NCBI RefSeq assembly: GCF_947496075.1
Contig: NZ_CANMBJ010000004.1
Span: 1 to 64,000 of the forward strand
Direction: 5' to 3'
Length of the DNA: 64,000 bases
DNA from: an uncultured Tateyamaria sp.
GTDB lineage: Bacteria; Pseudomonadota; Alphaproteobacteria; Rhodobacterales; Rhodobacteraceae
In this document: positions 51,643-60,458 of the stretch, one piece after another
Position numbering within the stretch: the stretch's first letter is position 1
Layout: each line of letters begins with the position of its first letter
Notes under the pieces: model-generated
What the model was told of the DNA's origin: nothing
Database searches by the model: none
Seen by the model: only the letters and a program-made list of their open reading frames with translations
Position numbers and translations under genes: made by a program

Positions 51643-52581
51643 TTGCAGCAGAAGAGAGACCACGGAGGTGGGCTTGACGACGCGGTTGCTCGCCACGGTG
51701 GGAACCGCGCGAATTGGATTGATCTGTCGACCGGTATCAATCCGCAAGCCTATCCCGTTTCTTCTATCGCATCGGATGCATGGACAGCGTTGCCCGACAC
51801 CGGGGCAGCCATCCGATTGACTGACGCGGCGCGCCGTTTTTGGTCGATCCCGGATGACGCAGGCGTGCTGGCGGCACCAGGAGCATCCTCTCTCATCGCA
51901 CAAATCCCTCGTCTTGCTTCCGCGGGCAAGGTCCGCATCAAGACGCCTACCTACAACGAACATGCCGCCAGCTTTGCCGGTCATGGTTGGACGGTCTGTG
52001 ACGACGCACAGACCGATGCGTGCGTCCTGGTGCATCCAAACAATCCCGATGGGCAGCTTTGGACCGCAAAGGATGCCAACGCAAAGCTGACGGTGATCGA
52101 TGAAAGCTTCTGTGACGTGACCCCGCAGGTCAGCCTGATCAACCAGGCCACACAACCCGGCACGCTTGTCCTCAAAAGCTTTGGCAAGTTCTGGGGGCTC
52201 GCTGGCTTGCGATTGGGCTTCGCAATCGGGGATCCTGCGCTCATCAAACGGCTCACGGAAATGCTGGGGCCCTGGCCCGTGTCTGGCATCGCGCTCGACA
52301 TCGGGGCGACTGCACTCGAAGATGCGGACTGGGCCACAGCAACCCGCGCCAGACTGTCCGCCGACGCGCAGCGGCTCGACACGCTGATGGCCGCGCGTGG
52401 CGCTGACCTTGTGGGCGGTACATCCCTGTTCCGGCTCTACGATGTGGGTGACGCGGCAGCCTTCCAACAGCGCTTGGCGCAGGCCCATATCTGGAGCCGC
52501 ATCTTTCCTTACAGCACACGCTGGCTGCGCCTTGGACTGCCTGCGGCACAAGATTGGGCACGGGTCGAGGCTGCGCTTTGA
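51643..52581 (+). CDS. cobC: Threonine-phosphate decarboxylase (CobC/CobD-like)
   Basis: A PLP-dependent enzyme giving (R)-1-amino-2-propanol O-2-phosphate, the linker of cobalamin. It has 312 residues. The opening 'HGGNRANWIDLSTGINPQAY' and the PLP lysine block SFGKFWGLAGLRLGF are typical. The start is a TTG at 51643 with AGGAGG 8 bp upstream; no ATG fits. Its TGA overlaps the TTG start of cbiB. Confidence 0.92.
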   Translation: MQQKRDHGGGLDDAVARHGGNRANWIDLSTGINPQAYPVSSIASDAWTALPDTGAAIRLTDAARRFWSIPDDAGVLAAPGASSLIAQIPRLASAGKVRIKTPTYNEHAASFAGHGWTVCDDAQTDACVLVHPNNPDGQLWTAKDANAKLTVIDESFCDVTPQVSLINQATQPGTLVLKSFGKFWGLAGLRLGFAIGDPALIKRLTEMLGPWPVSGIALDIGATALEDADWATATRARLSADAQRLDTLMAARGADLVGGTSLFRLYDVGDAAAFQQRLAQAHIWSRIFPYSTRWLRLGLPAAQDWARVEAAL

Positions 52582-53498
52582 ACGGCCTGCTCATCCTTGC
52601 GCTGGCAATGTGCCTTGACGCCGTCGCGGGTGAGCCGCGCTGGCTTTGGTCGCGGGCGCCGCACCCGGCGGTCCTCATGGGACAGGCGATCGGCGCTTTG
52701 GACGCAAGATGGAACCGCGAACCCAGCGCACGGGCCAAGGGCCTGTTTGCCATCGCCCTGCTTGTCATTGCCGCCGCTGCTTTTGGGTGGATGATCACCC
52801 AACTTGGCTGGGTCGCCGAAATGATCGTGACCGCCATCCTGCTCGCTCATCGATCCCTCGTCTCGCATGTGGCTGCCGTTGCGCACGGGCTCCGACAATC
52901 CGTTGCCGAAGGCCGCCGCGCCATCCGCATGATCGTCAGCCGCGATGTCAGCACGTCTTCATCCTCGCAAGTCACACGCGCCGGGATCGAAAGCCTGTCT
53001 GAAAACTTCAGCGATGGCGTGATTGCCCCGGCCTTCTGGTTCCTGATCGGCGGGGTGCCCGGCATCCTGATCTACAAGGTGGTCAACACGGCGGACAGCA
53101 TGGTGGGCTACCTGACCCCGCGCCACGCAGAATTCGGTTGGGCAGCCGCACGTCTTGACGATGTGTTGAACTGGATACCCGCGCGGCTGACGGGCGCGCT
53201 GATTGCTCTTGTCGGAGGCGCCGCATCACAATGGCACAAGATCAAATCGGACGCGCGCCTGCACCGGTCACCGAATGCGGGCTGGCCCGAGGCCGCCATG
53301 GCCCGCGCCCTGAACATCGCGCTGGCCGGACCGCGCAGCTACCACGGACAGGTCGAAGACCTCGCATGGGTCAATGGCCGCGGCAGACGCGACCTGAACC
53401 CGACCGACATTGACACCGCCATATCTATGGTGTGGAAAACTTGGGGTCTGGTTGTCGGTATTCTTGGTATTTTAGGATTTTTCATATGCGTTTTTTGA
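52578..53498 (+). CDS. cbiB: Adenosylcobinamide-phosphate synthase CbiB
   Basis: A membrane enzyme that attaches aminopropanol phosphate to adenosylcobyric acid (also called CobD). It has 306 residues, with about four to five hydrophobic segments. The blocks AMCLDAVAGEPRWLW, ESLSENFSDGVIAPAFWF and NTADSMVGY are family signatures. The start is the TTG overlapping the cobC stop (TTGA). Its last 13 bp overlap the start of the lytic transglycosylase gene. Confidence 0.93.
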   Translation: MNGLLILALAMCLDAVAGEPRWLWSRAPHPAVLMGQAIGALDARWNREPSARAKGLFAIALLVIAAAAFGWMITQLGWVAEMIVTAILLAHRSLVSHVAAVAHGLRQSVAEGRRAIRMIVSRDVSTSSSSQVTRAGIESLSENFSDGVIAPAFWFLIGGVPGILIYKVVNTADSMVGYLTPRHAEFGWAAARLDDVLNWIPARLTGALIALVGGAASQWHKIKSDARLHRSPNAGWPEAAMARALNIALAGPRSYHGQVEDLAWVNGRGRRDLNPTDIDTAISMVWKTWGLVVGILGILGFFICVF

Positions 53499-54658
53499 AA
53501 CAGGTCGTTGCCGTGGCCGCAGTGGCCACCCTGCCCGGGCTGGGACTGGCGAGCTGTGGCGGCAGCTTCTCTGCTTTCAAGGACGGCCTGAAATCAGAAG
53601 CGGTGTCGCGCGGCATATCCGCCGAAACAGCAGATCGTTTTCTCGCCTCTGTGCGTCAGGATCCGGCGGTCCTGCGCGCCGACCGTGCCCAAGGCGTATT
53701 CCAACGCCCATTCATCGACTTTTCCCGTCGCTTGATTTCGCAAAACCGCATCAACGCGGGCAAGGCTAAGGCACGGCAATGGGATTCTGTGTTTGAACGG
53801 GTCGAGCGGGACTATGGCGTGGACCGAAACGTCCTGCTGGCCTTCTGGGCGTTCGAAACAGATTACGGTGCGTTTCAGGGTGACTTCAACACCGCCAACG
53901 CACTCGTCACACTGGCACATGACTGTCGCAGGCCAGAGCTGTTCCGCCCGCAGGTATTCGCAGGGATGGAGTTGTTTGCGCAGGGGGATTTTGACCCGCA
54001 GCGCACGACCGGTGCATGGGCAGGTGAGATTGGCATGGTGCAAATGCTGCCTGCCGACATCATCGAAAACGGTGTCGATGGCGATGGCGACGGGGCGGTG
54101 CGGCTCAAATCTTCGGCACCGGATGCCCTGCTTTCCGGCGGCAAGATGCTTCAGCATTTCGGCTGGCGCGCGGGCGAGCCGTGGCTGCAGGAAGTCACCG
54201 TGCCTACCGACATGGATTGGAGCCTGAGCGGGGCGGGCAAACCGCAATCCGTGGCACAATGGCAAGCCATGGGCGTGGAGGCGCGCAGCGGAACACTGGT
54301 AGACCTGCCTGGCTCTCTCATCCTCCCTCAGGGACGCAAGGGGCCGGCCTTCCTCGCTTATCCCAACTTCGATGTGTATTTCGAGTGGAACCAGTCATTC
54401 ACATATGTCCTGACCGCCGCCTATTTCGCAACCCGCCTAGGTGGCGCGCAGGTCTATGACGCAGGTAACCCCGAGCTCGGGCTTGGCGCCGATCAGATGA
54501 AACGCTTGCAAACCAAGCTGCAGGCACGCGGATACAACGTGGGCAAGATCGACGGCATCCTCGGCGCTGGAACGCGGGCGGCTGTTCAAGCCGAACAGAC
54601 GCGCCTGGGCTTACCCGCCGACGCTTGGCCAACGCAGGCGTTGCTTGATCGCCTGTGA
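53486..54658 (+). CDS. Lytic murein transglycosylase, MltB family, with peptidoglycan-binding domain
   Basis: A 390-residue enzyme that cuts peptidoglycan glycan strands. A signal sequence ends at LASC (Cys24, possible lipidation). The SLT_2 catalytic domain has Glu124 in AFWAFETDYGAFQG as the likely acid, and the C-terminal 65 residues form a peptidoglycan-binding domain (LQTKLQARGYNVGKIDGILG). The ATG is at 53486, inside the end of cbiB. No functional link to B12 is apparent. Confidence 0.92.
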   Translation: MRFLKQVVAVAAVATLPGLGLASCGGSFSAFKDGLKSEAVSRGISAETADRFLASVRQDPAVLRADRAQGVFQRPFIDFSRRLISQNRINAGKAKARQWDSVFERVERDYGVDRNVLLAFWAFETDYGAFQGDFNTANALVTLAHDCRRPELFRPQVFAGMELFAQGDFDPQRTTGAWAGEIGMVQMLPADIIENGVDGDGDGAVRLKSSAPDALLSGGKMLQHFGWRAGEPWLQEVTVPTDMDWSLSGAGKPQSVAQWQAMGVEARSGTLVDLPGSLILPQGRKGPAFLAYPNFDVYFEWNQSFTYVLTAAYFATRLGGAQVYDAGNPELGLGADQMKRLQTKLQARGYNVGKIDGILGAGTRAAVQAEQTRLGLPADAWPTQALLDRL

Positions 54659-54726
54659 CTGCGCACGTTTACGGTAAAAGCGAAAGACCAGTCTGAGTTA
54701 AGCGGTTGCACGCACGACTCACCGCC

Positions 54727-57700
54727 TCACGCAACGAGCGTCTCCGCCTTCTTCAGGTCCACCGACACCAACTGGCTCACGCCCTGCTCGGCCATCGTTA
54801 CCCCAAATAACCGATCCATCCGCGCCATCGTCACGGCATGGTGCGTGATGATCAGGAACCGCGTATCGGTCCGGCGGCACATCTCGTCCAGCAGGTCGCA
54901 GAAACGCGTCACATTCGCGTCGTCCAGCGGCGCGTCCACCTCGTCCAGCACACAGATCGGCGCCGGGTTCGCCAAGAACACGGCAAAGATCAGCGCCATG
55001 GCCGTTAGCGTCTGTTCCCCACCCGACAGCAGGCTCAGCGTCGACAGTTTCTTGCCGGGCGGCTGACACATGATCTCAAGGCCCGCCTCAAGCGGGTCCT
55101 CGCTTTCGACCATGACCAAATTCGCCTCACCGCCACCAAAAAGGTGGGTAAACAGCAACGAAAAGTTCGAATTCACCTGCTCAAAGGCGGTCAGCAACCG
55201 CTCGCGCCCCTCTCGGTTCAGGCTCGCAATGCCGCTGCGCAGGGTCTTGATGGCCTCTTCCAAATCGGCCTTTTCACTGACAAGCGTATCATGCTCTTCC
55301 TGCACTTCCTTGGCGTCTTCCTCAGCCCGCAGGTTCACCGCACCCAGCGCATCACGCTGACGCTTCAGGCGCCCCACCTCGGTCTCCAACGCCTCCGCAC
55401 CCGGCATCTGGTCCGGTGTCACATCCAGCGCGGTCAGCAACTGGTTCGGCGTCATCTGCTGCTCTTCAGCAATCCGCTCGGCGGCATAGGACACGGTCTC
55501 GCCCGCCGCCTCTGCCCGCGCCTCGGACCGCGCCCGCGCCTCGCGCGCCTCAGAGGCCAAACGCTCGGCTTCACGCTCGGCAAGCGTCGCATCGCGCAAC
55601 ACGCCCTCACCCTCGGACAACGCGTTGGCGGCCTCTGCCTTGCGGGCCTCGGCCCGCGCAATCTCTTCGCTCAGCGCCTCACGCTTGGCGGCCAACTCGG
55701 CAGGCGCCGCCTGCGCCGTCTTCAGATCGGCCTCCGACGTGACCTTTCGGTCCACCAGCTCCGCCGTGCGCCGCTCCGCCGTCTCCAAGCGGTGCTTCCA
55801 GCCGCTCACTTCCTTGGTGATCTCTTGCGCGCGCTTCACACGCGCCTCACCCGTGCGGCGCAGATCATCATGGGCCGACCGGCGCGACATCATGGTGATG
55901 CGGGCCGCCTCGACGGTCATGCGCAGGTCCTCAACCTCGGCCCGCGCCACCTCCAGATCAGGCAAGTCGGCCAACGCCGTCTCCGCCTCGGACACGCGGG
56001 CACGGGCGGCCATCGCATCCTCTTCATGGCGGGTCACCGCAAGACCAAGGGACTCCAACCGCCCCTCGGCCAGGTTGCGATCCGCCTCTGCCCGGCTCAG
56101 TGCACGGGCAGCATCCGCCACCATCCGATCAGCCTCACGGCGGGCATGGCGGGCCTGCTTGTCGGCCTCGGTCAACTCGGCCATGCGGGCCGTCAGCGCC
56201 TCATGCGCCTGCCGCGCCCCATCTGCGCGGGACGTGGCACGCTCCAGCGACTGCTTCAACTCTTCCAGCCGGTTCAACTGCTGCAAGCGCAAGGCCGCCG
56301 CACTCGGCGCATCCTCGGCCCAGGCACGGAACCCATCCCAGCGCCACACATCGCCTTCCTGCGACACGAGCCGCTGACCGGGCTTCAACAAGCGCTGCAA
56401 ACGGGCCGCATCGTCCGCCTCAACCAACCCGATCTGCGACATCCGACGGACTAGAACATCCGGCACCGACACGTGCTGGGTCAGGGCCGTGACACCGTCC
56501 GGCAAGGGCTGATCAGTATCGTACGGGGGCAACACCGCCCACCCCGACGGACCATCTGCATCGACCTCTGGCGCACGCAGATCATCCGCCAAAGCCGCAC
56601 CAAGCGCCTTTTCGAACCCCTGCTGCACCTGCAAGCGGTCCAGAATCTGACCACCCTCGGCCGTGTCCCGCTCCACCAGCTTGGCCAGCGCACCCGCCTC
56701 GGCGCGCAGGGCATTCATCTCGCCCTCGGCCTCGGACCGCTCGGCCCGTGCATCCGCCTCGCGCGACTGGGTCTCGGCCCTTGCTTCCTCGGCTGAAATC
56801 AAAGCTGCATCGGCACGTTTAGCCGTGGCCTCGGCCTCGGTCGCGGCAGCCTGTGCAGCCTCGAAATCTACACCCGCCTTGTCCAGCGCCGCCCGGCTGG
56901 TCGCCACGGCGGCTCGCGCCTTCTCGGCCTCGGCCTCTGATTTCGCCTCAACCTTACGGCTGTCTTCCAACAAACGCTGGGCAGACCCGTGGCGGGCCGC
57001 CAAGCGGGCCACATCCTCGGTCTTGTCAGACTGATCGCCCTCGCGGGCCTGCAAAACCTGCCCGGCCTCGCGCGCCGCCTCGGCGGCCGCGGCCAGCAAT
57101 CCCTCGTGGCCCTCGCTCGCCTTGGCAATCTCGGCTGCTTCCCACTCAAGTCGTTCGATGGTCTCGCCGGCGTCCTTGTTCAACCCACCTTCGCGTTCGA
57201 TGTCTCGGGCCAGTTGGGCAATGCGCCCCTCAAGGGTCTCAATCGCCTGCTCTGCCTGATGCTCCTGATCGGACAGCGTGTCGCGCTGGACGGCCAGACG
57301 CTGCAACACGGCAGCCGCAATCGCGTCTTCCTCGCGCATGGGGGGCAAGGCATCCTCAGCAGTCTGCCGCGCCTTGGTCGACACCTGCACAGCCCCCTGG
57401 GCTTGCGCCGCCGCAGTTGTCCGGCCCTTCAATTCCTCATCCGCAGCCGCGCGCGCATCATCCGCTTCGCGCCAGCGACGATACAGCAACTGCCCCTCGG
57501 CCTTGCGCAGACTGTCACCAATCTCGCGATAGCGCGCCGCCTGTCGTGCCTGCCGCGCCAGTTGGGACAACTGCGCCGCCAACTGTTCAATCACATCATC
57601 CACGCGGGCGAGGTTCTGTTCTGCACCCTTCAGCTTCAACTCGGCCTCGTGCCGCCGTTGATAGAGGCCCGAAATGCCCGCTGCCTCTTCCAGAATCCGG

Positions 57701-58182
57701 CGCCGGTTCTTGGGCTTGGCGTTGATCAACTCGGCAATCTGCCCCTGCCGCACCAGCGCTGGCGAATGCGCGCCCGTAGAGGCATCGGCAAACAACATCT
57801 GCACATCGCGCGCCCGCACATCCTTGCCGTTGGTCTTGTAGGCGCTGCCCACATCCCGCGTGATCCGGCGCACGATCTCAAGCACATCCTGATCGTTGAA
57901 CCCCGCCGGGGCCAGACGCTCGGAGTTGTCGATATGCAGGCTGACCTCGGCAAAGTTGCGGGCAGGCCGCGTGGCCGCACCGGCAAAGATCACGTCTTCC
58001 ATACCGCCGCCACGCATCGCGGTGGGGCGGTTTTCGCCCATCACCCAGCGCAACGCCTCCAGCAGGTTCGACTTGCCGCACCCATTCGGACCCACAACAC
58101 CGGTCAGCCCATCCGCGATGATCAGATCGGTGGGATCCACAAAGGACTTAAAGCCCGTCAGTCTGAGTTTCGAAAAGCGCAA
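54727..58182 (-). CDS. smc: Chromosome segregation protein SMC
   Basis: The ATPase of the SMC-ScpAB condensin. It has 1,151 residues: N-terminal Walker A GPNGCGKSN at about 31-39, long coiled coils (heptad-rich, Glu/Ala/Arg), a hinge near residues 520-640, and the C-terminal signature LSGGEQTLTAMAL with Walker B VLDEVDAPLD. The start is a TTG at 58182 with GAGG 7 bp upstream. Extensive antisense open frames in this gene come from its GC-rich coiled coil. Confidence 0.97.
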   Translation of the reverse strand: MRFSKLRLTGFKSFVDPTDLIIADGLTGVVGPNGCGKSNLLEALRWVMGENRPTAMRGGGMEDVIFAGAATRPARNFAEVSLHIDNSERLAPAGFNDQDVLEIVRRITRDVGSAYKTNGKDVRARDVQMLFADASTGAHSPALVRQGQIAELINAKPKNRRRILEEAAGISGLYQRRHEAELKLKGAEQNLARVDDVIEQLAAQLSQLARQARQAARYREIGDSLRKAEGQLLYRRWREADDARAAADEELKGRTTAAAQAQGAVQVSTKARQTAEDALPPMREEDAIAAAVLQRLAVQRDTLSDQEHQAEQAIETLEGRIAQLARDIEREGGLNKDAGETIERLEWEAAEIAKASEGHEGLLAAAAEAAREAGQVLQAREGDQSDKTEDVARLAARHGSAQRLLEDSRKVEAKSEAEAEKARAAVATSRAALDKAGVDFEAAQAAATEAEATAKRADAALISAEEARAETQSREADARAERSEAEGEMNALRAEAGALAKLVERDTAEGGQILDRLQVQQGFEKALGAALADDLRAPEVDADGPSGWAVLPPYDTDQPLPDGVTALTQHVSVPDVLVRRMSQIGLVEADDAARLQRLLKPGQRLVSQEGDVWRWDGFRAWAEDAPSAAALRLQQLNRLEELKQSLERATSRADGARQAHEALTARMAELTEADKQARHARREADRMVADAARALSRAEADRNLAEGRLESLGLAVTRHEEDAMAARARVSEAETALADLPDLEVARAEVEDLRMTVEAARITMMSRRSAHDDLRRTGEARVKRAQEITKEVSGWKHRLETAERRTAELVDRKVTSEADLKTAQAAPAELAAKREALSEEIARAEARKAEAANALSEGEGVLRDATLAEREAERLASEAREARARSEARAEAAGETVSYAAERIAEEQQMTPNQLLTALDVTPDQMPGAEALETEVGRLKRQRDALGAVNLRAEEDAKEVQEEHDTLVSEKADLEEAIKTLRSGIASLNREGRERLLTAFEQVNSNFSLLFTHLFGGGEANLVMVESEDPLEAGLEIMCQPPGKKLSTLSLLSGGEQTLTAMALIFAVFLANPAPICVLDEVDAPLDDANVTRFCDLLDEMCRRTDTRFLIITHHAVTMARMDRLFGVTMAEQGVSQLVSVDLKKAETLVA

Positions 58183-58281
58183 GCGCGCACCTCTGGCCTG
58201 AGTCTCACTGGAGTGGCATCGTGGACGGTGTTCCGCAGCCCTGTCAACGCCAACACCCCAGAATGTGCGGGATGCCGCGGG

Positions 58282-58290
58282 TTATCCACA
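58282..58290. promoter_or_regulatory. Perfect DnaA-box sequence TTATCCACA
   Basis: A single exact match to the high-affinity DnaA box, 100 bp upstream of smc in the interval before the lipoprotein gene. One box is not an origin; it may act in titration or transcription or be chance. Confidence 0.35.
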
Positions 58291-58310
58291 AGATATTGCG
58301 GTTTGTGACT

Positions 58311-58715
58311 TCAGATGACGGTGCAATCCACGTCCAAAACGAGTTCATGCGTCGCTGGGCTGACATAGCTGTCCAGCGTGTAACAGCTGTATTCGCCTTG
58401 TGGCTTCAGCCGATCAATCGGTGGGCCACCCTTGCCGCAATCCAGGATGCCAGTGGCCAGCGCCTGATCGCCCCGCACTTCCTTGACCTTGCAGCCGCTC
58501 ACCAACTCCATGGCCTTGGCCGCGCGGTGACGGATCGGGCCAAAGCGGGGGGCGTACTCCATATTCGTGCGCAACGCCTCGGCCAGACGCCCCCGGACAC
58601 GCACATCAAAGGTTGATCCGTCAACAGTGACCGTCGTGGCGGGCAAGCCGCGAAAATGGGGACTGGGCGTGTTGCAGGCGGCCAACGCCATCAGGAAGGG
58701 CAGTATCCAACGCAT
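58311..58715 (-). CDS. Small lipoprotein of unknown function
   Basis: A 134-residue protein with a lipoprotein signal ending at LAAC (Cys14). The mature domain has several cysteines and the block TTVTVDGSTFDVRVRGRLAEALRTN. I recognise no family. It reads toward smc on the same strand; 128 bp separate them, and a TTAA-N7-TTAA sequence lies just upstream of its start. Confidence 0.75.
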   Translation of the reverse strand: MRWILPFLMALAACNTPSPHFRGLPATTVTVDGSTFDVRVRGRLAEALRTNMEYAPRFGPIRHRAAKAMELVSGCKVKEVRGDQALATGILDCGKGGPPIDRLKPQGEYSCYTLDSYVSPATHELVLDVDCTVI

Positions 58716-58739
58716 TTGCGTACATGAGCAGGCCTACGG

Positions 58740-58754
58740 TTAAGAATGGATTAA
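58740..58754. promoter_or_regulatory. TTAA-N7-TTAA, possible CtrA half-site pair
   Basis: TTAA (58740-58743) and TTAA (58751-58754) have CtrA spacing, but neither is followed by C, so it is a weaker match than the site at 51514. It is 25 bp upstream of the small lipoprotein gene. Confidence 0.3.
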
Positions 58755-58840
58755 TGCATGCAGCGTGCGTTGCGTTAATCTCCGCTCCTGCGTCCGTTTG
58801 GGGTGTACAGGGGGTGTACGGATGCTGCACGGGGGGTGAC

Positions 58841-58877
58841 ACCCTGTTTTGGGCGGTAATCTCCATGAAAACAGGGT
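58841..58877. promoter_or_regulatory. 10-bp inverted repeat ACCCTGTTTT upstream of the GntR gene
   Basis: ACCCTGTTTT (58841-58850) and AAAACAGGGT (58868-58877) are perfect arms with a 17-nt spacer. Nearby, GGGTGTAC occurs twice in direct orientation. There is no T-run, so an operator or an attenuator-like hairpin is more likely than a terminator. Confidence 0.5.
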
Positions 58878-58927
58878 AAATGCGGGCACCGACTCAGGGC
58901 ACATTCACGCAATTGCACCCCCGGGCC

Positions 58928-58950
58928 ATTGGTCATATGATTTTACCAAT
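58928..58950. promoter_or_regulatory. ATTGGT...ACCAAT half-sites, candidate GntR operator
   Basis: ATTGGT (58928-58933) and ACCAAT (58945-58950) are the same half-sites used by PdhR/LldR-type GntR proteins, but the spacer is 11 instead of 3 nt. The site is 16 bp before the regulator's own start. Confidence 0.4.
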
Positions 58951-58965
58951 TCGACCGGAGTCCTC

Positions 58966-59733
58966 ATGCCCTTTCGCCCTGTCCAACCCGACAAACTCTC
59001 CGCCGCCGTAATCCGGCAGATCGAGCAATTGATCCTGCGCGGCATCCTGCGGCCCGGCGAACGGCTGCCCCCCGAACGCGAGCTGGCCGAGCGCATGGGC
59101 GTCTCCCGCCCCTCTCTGCGTGACGCCATCGGGACCCTGCAGGAAACAGGCCTGTTGGTGGCGAAACCCGGTGCCGGAGTCTATGTGGCCGACGTTCTGG
59201 GATCGGCCTTTGCCCCTGCCTTGACCGAACTTTTCGCCCGCCATGACGAGGCGGTCTTCGACTACCTCAGCTTCCGCAGGGACATGGAAGGACTGGCCGC
59301 AGAGCGCGCGGCGCGGCTTGCATCAGACACGGATCTGGCGGTCGTGCAGAAGGTGTTCGAAAAGATGGAAGCCGCCCATCCCAAGCGCAACGGAGAGGAA
59401 GAGGCGCAGCTTGATGCGCAGTTCCACATGGCGATCATCGAAGCCAGCCACAACGTCATCATGCTCCACATGATGCGGTCGATGTACCAGCTGCTTAGGG
59501 ACGGTGTGTTCTACAACCGGCAGATCATGTTCAAGCAACGCACGACACGGCAGGCCCTACTGGACCAGCACCGCCAGATCAACGAAGCGCTACAGGGCCG
59601 CGAACCCGACACGGCGCGGACGGCTGTGCATGCGCATCTGGACTATGTTGAGCGGGCGCTCCGCGATCAGCAAAAGGCCGAACACAACGAAGAGATCGCC
59701 AGACAAAGGCTGGATCACGAAACCGGAATGTAA
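58966..59733 (+). CDS. GntR-family (FadR/PdhR subgroup) regulator
   Basis: A 255-residue regulator. The N-terminal winged helix shows 'LRPGERLPPERELAERMGVS' and RPSLRDAIGTLQETGLL, and the C-terminal FCD ligand domain has the Asp/His metal-binding arrangement (RRDMEGLAAERAARLA, then DAQFHMAI). The LutR/PdhR-type ligands are lactate or pyruvate, but the effector is not readable. The ATG at 58966 follows CGGAG. No target gene is adjacent. Confidence 0.9.
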   Translation: MPFRPVQPDKLSAAVIRQIEQLILRGILRPGERLPPERELAERMGVSRPSLRDAIGTLQETGLLVAKPGAGVYVADVLGSAFAPALTELFARHDEAVFDYLSFRRDMEGLAAERAARLASDTDLAVVQKVFEKMEAAHPKRNGEEEAQLDAQFHMAIIEASHNVIMLHMMRSMYQLLRDGVFYNRQIMFKQRTTRQALLDQHRQINEALQGREPDTARTAVHAHLDYVERALRDQQKAEHNEEIARQRLDHETGM

Positions 59734-59760
59734 TCCAAAGGACGCGCTGCGCGCGACGAT

Positions 59761-59822
59761 ATTTTTTAGGGGCTCTGCCCCGCCGCTCACGCGCCTCCCC
59801 GCCGTATTTCCAGTCAGAAGAA
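59761..59822. repeat. Possible Rhodobacterales dispersed intergenic element
   Basis: The block 'GGGGCTCTGCCCC' plus a nearby CCGTATTTCCAGTCAGAAGAA resembles a repeated intergenic element I recall from Roseobacter genomes; only one copy is seen here. GGGGC/GCCCC forms a 5-bp hairpin. It lies between the GntR gene and the atpF terminator. Confidence 0.35.
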
Positions 59823-59855
59823 ACAAAAAACCCCGGTGCATTTGCCCGGGGTTTT
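59821..59855 (-). terminator. Rho-independent terminator after atpF
   Basis: On the minus strand, AAAACCCCGG (RC of 59846-59855) pairs with CCGGGGTTTT (RC of 59827-59836), followed by T-rich sequence. It ends the atpI-B-E-b'-b unit and lies 24 bp after atpF. Confidence 0.9.
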
Positions 59856-59878
59856 CAATTGGTTGCGGTGTCGACCCG

Positions 59879-60454
59879 TCAGTGCAGACGTGCGTCTACC
59901 TCGGCAATGGCGTCGTCGATCAGCTTGTTGCCGTCCGTTGCCGTTATCTGCTTGGCGATCACGTCACGTGCGGCTTGCACAGCGACCACAGCAGCGGTGT
60001 CACGCACCTCTTTGACGGCACCAGCTTCGGCAGAAGCAATCTGATCCGTCGCTGCAGCAAGGCGGCGCTCGATGGACACTTTCAGGTCCGCACGCGCTTG
60101 TTCGGCGGCAGCTTCCGCGTCCTTCTTGGCCTGCTCGACAATCTTGTCCGCCTGTCCCTGCACCTCCTTCTGCTTACGCTCGTATGACGCCAGCAAAGTC
60201 TGTGCTTCTTCACGCAGGGCGCGGGCTTCATTGATCTCGGACTGGATGCCGCTTGCGCGGTCGTCCAGCATTTTCGAGATCATGCCGGGCACCTTGAAAT
60301 AGAACAGGACAGCGATGAACAGGATGAAGGCAACCAGAACGATGAAGTCCGTGTTGCTCAGCTTCCAGAAATCCGCCGAGAACGGGTTTTTCGATGCGGC
60401 CATGGCCGGACCAGCAGCCAGAACGGCCAGCGATGTCAGGGTGAGATAACGCAT
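59879..60454 (-). CDS. atpF: ATP synthase F0 subunit b
   Basis: One of two peripheral-stalk subunits. It has 191 residues, a membrane segment at about 35-55 (preceded by a signal-like N-terminus MRYLTLTSLAVLAAG) and a long coiled coil. It lies 4 bp after the b' gene and ends the operon. Confidence 0.95.
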   Translation of the reverse strand: MRYLTLTSLAVLAAGPAMAASKNPFSADFWKLSNTDFIVLVAFILFIAVLFYFKVPGMISKMLDDRASGIQSEINEARALREEAQTLLASYERKQKEVQGQADKIVEQAKKDAEAAAEQARADLKVSIERRLAAATDQIASAEAGAVKEVRDTAAVVAVQAARDVIAKQITATDGNKLIDDAIAEVDARLH

Positions 60455-60458
60455 GATC

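Noticed and set aside
55144-58308. Several long + strand open frames (436, 290, 439 codons) across smc
   Set aside because: They are antisense shadows of the GC-rich coiled-coil coding region; none has a ribosome-binding site with a recognisable domain.
58621-58866. 81-codon minus-strand frame overlapping the lipoprotein start
   Set aside because: It overlaps the better-supported lipoprotein in another frame and crosses the repeat-rich control region.
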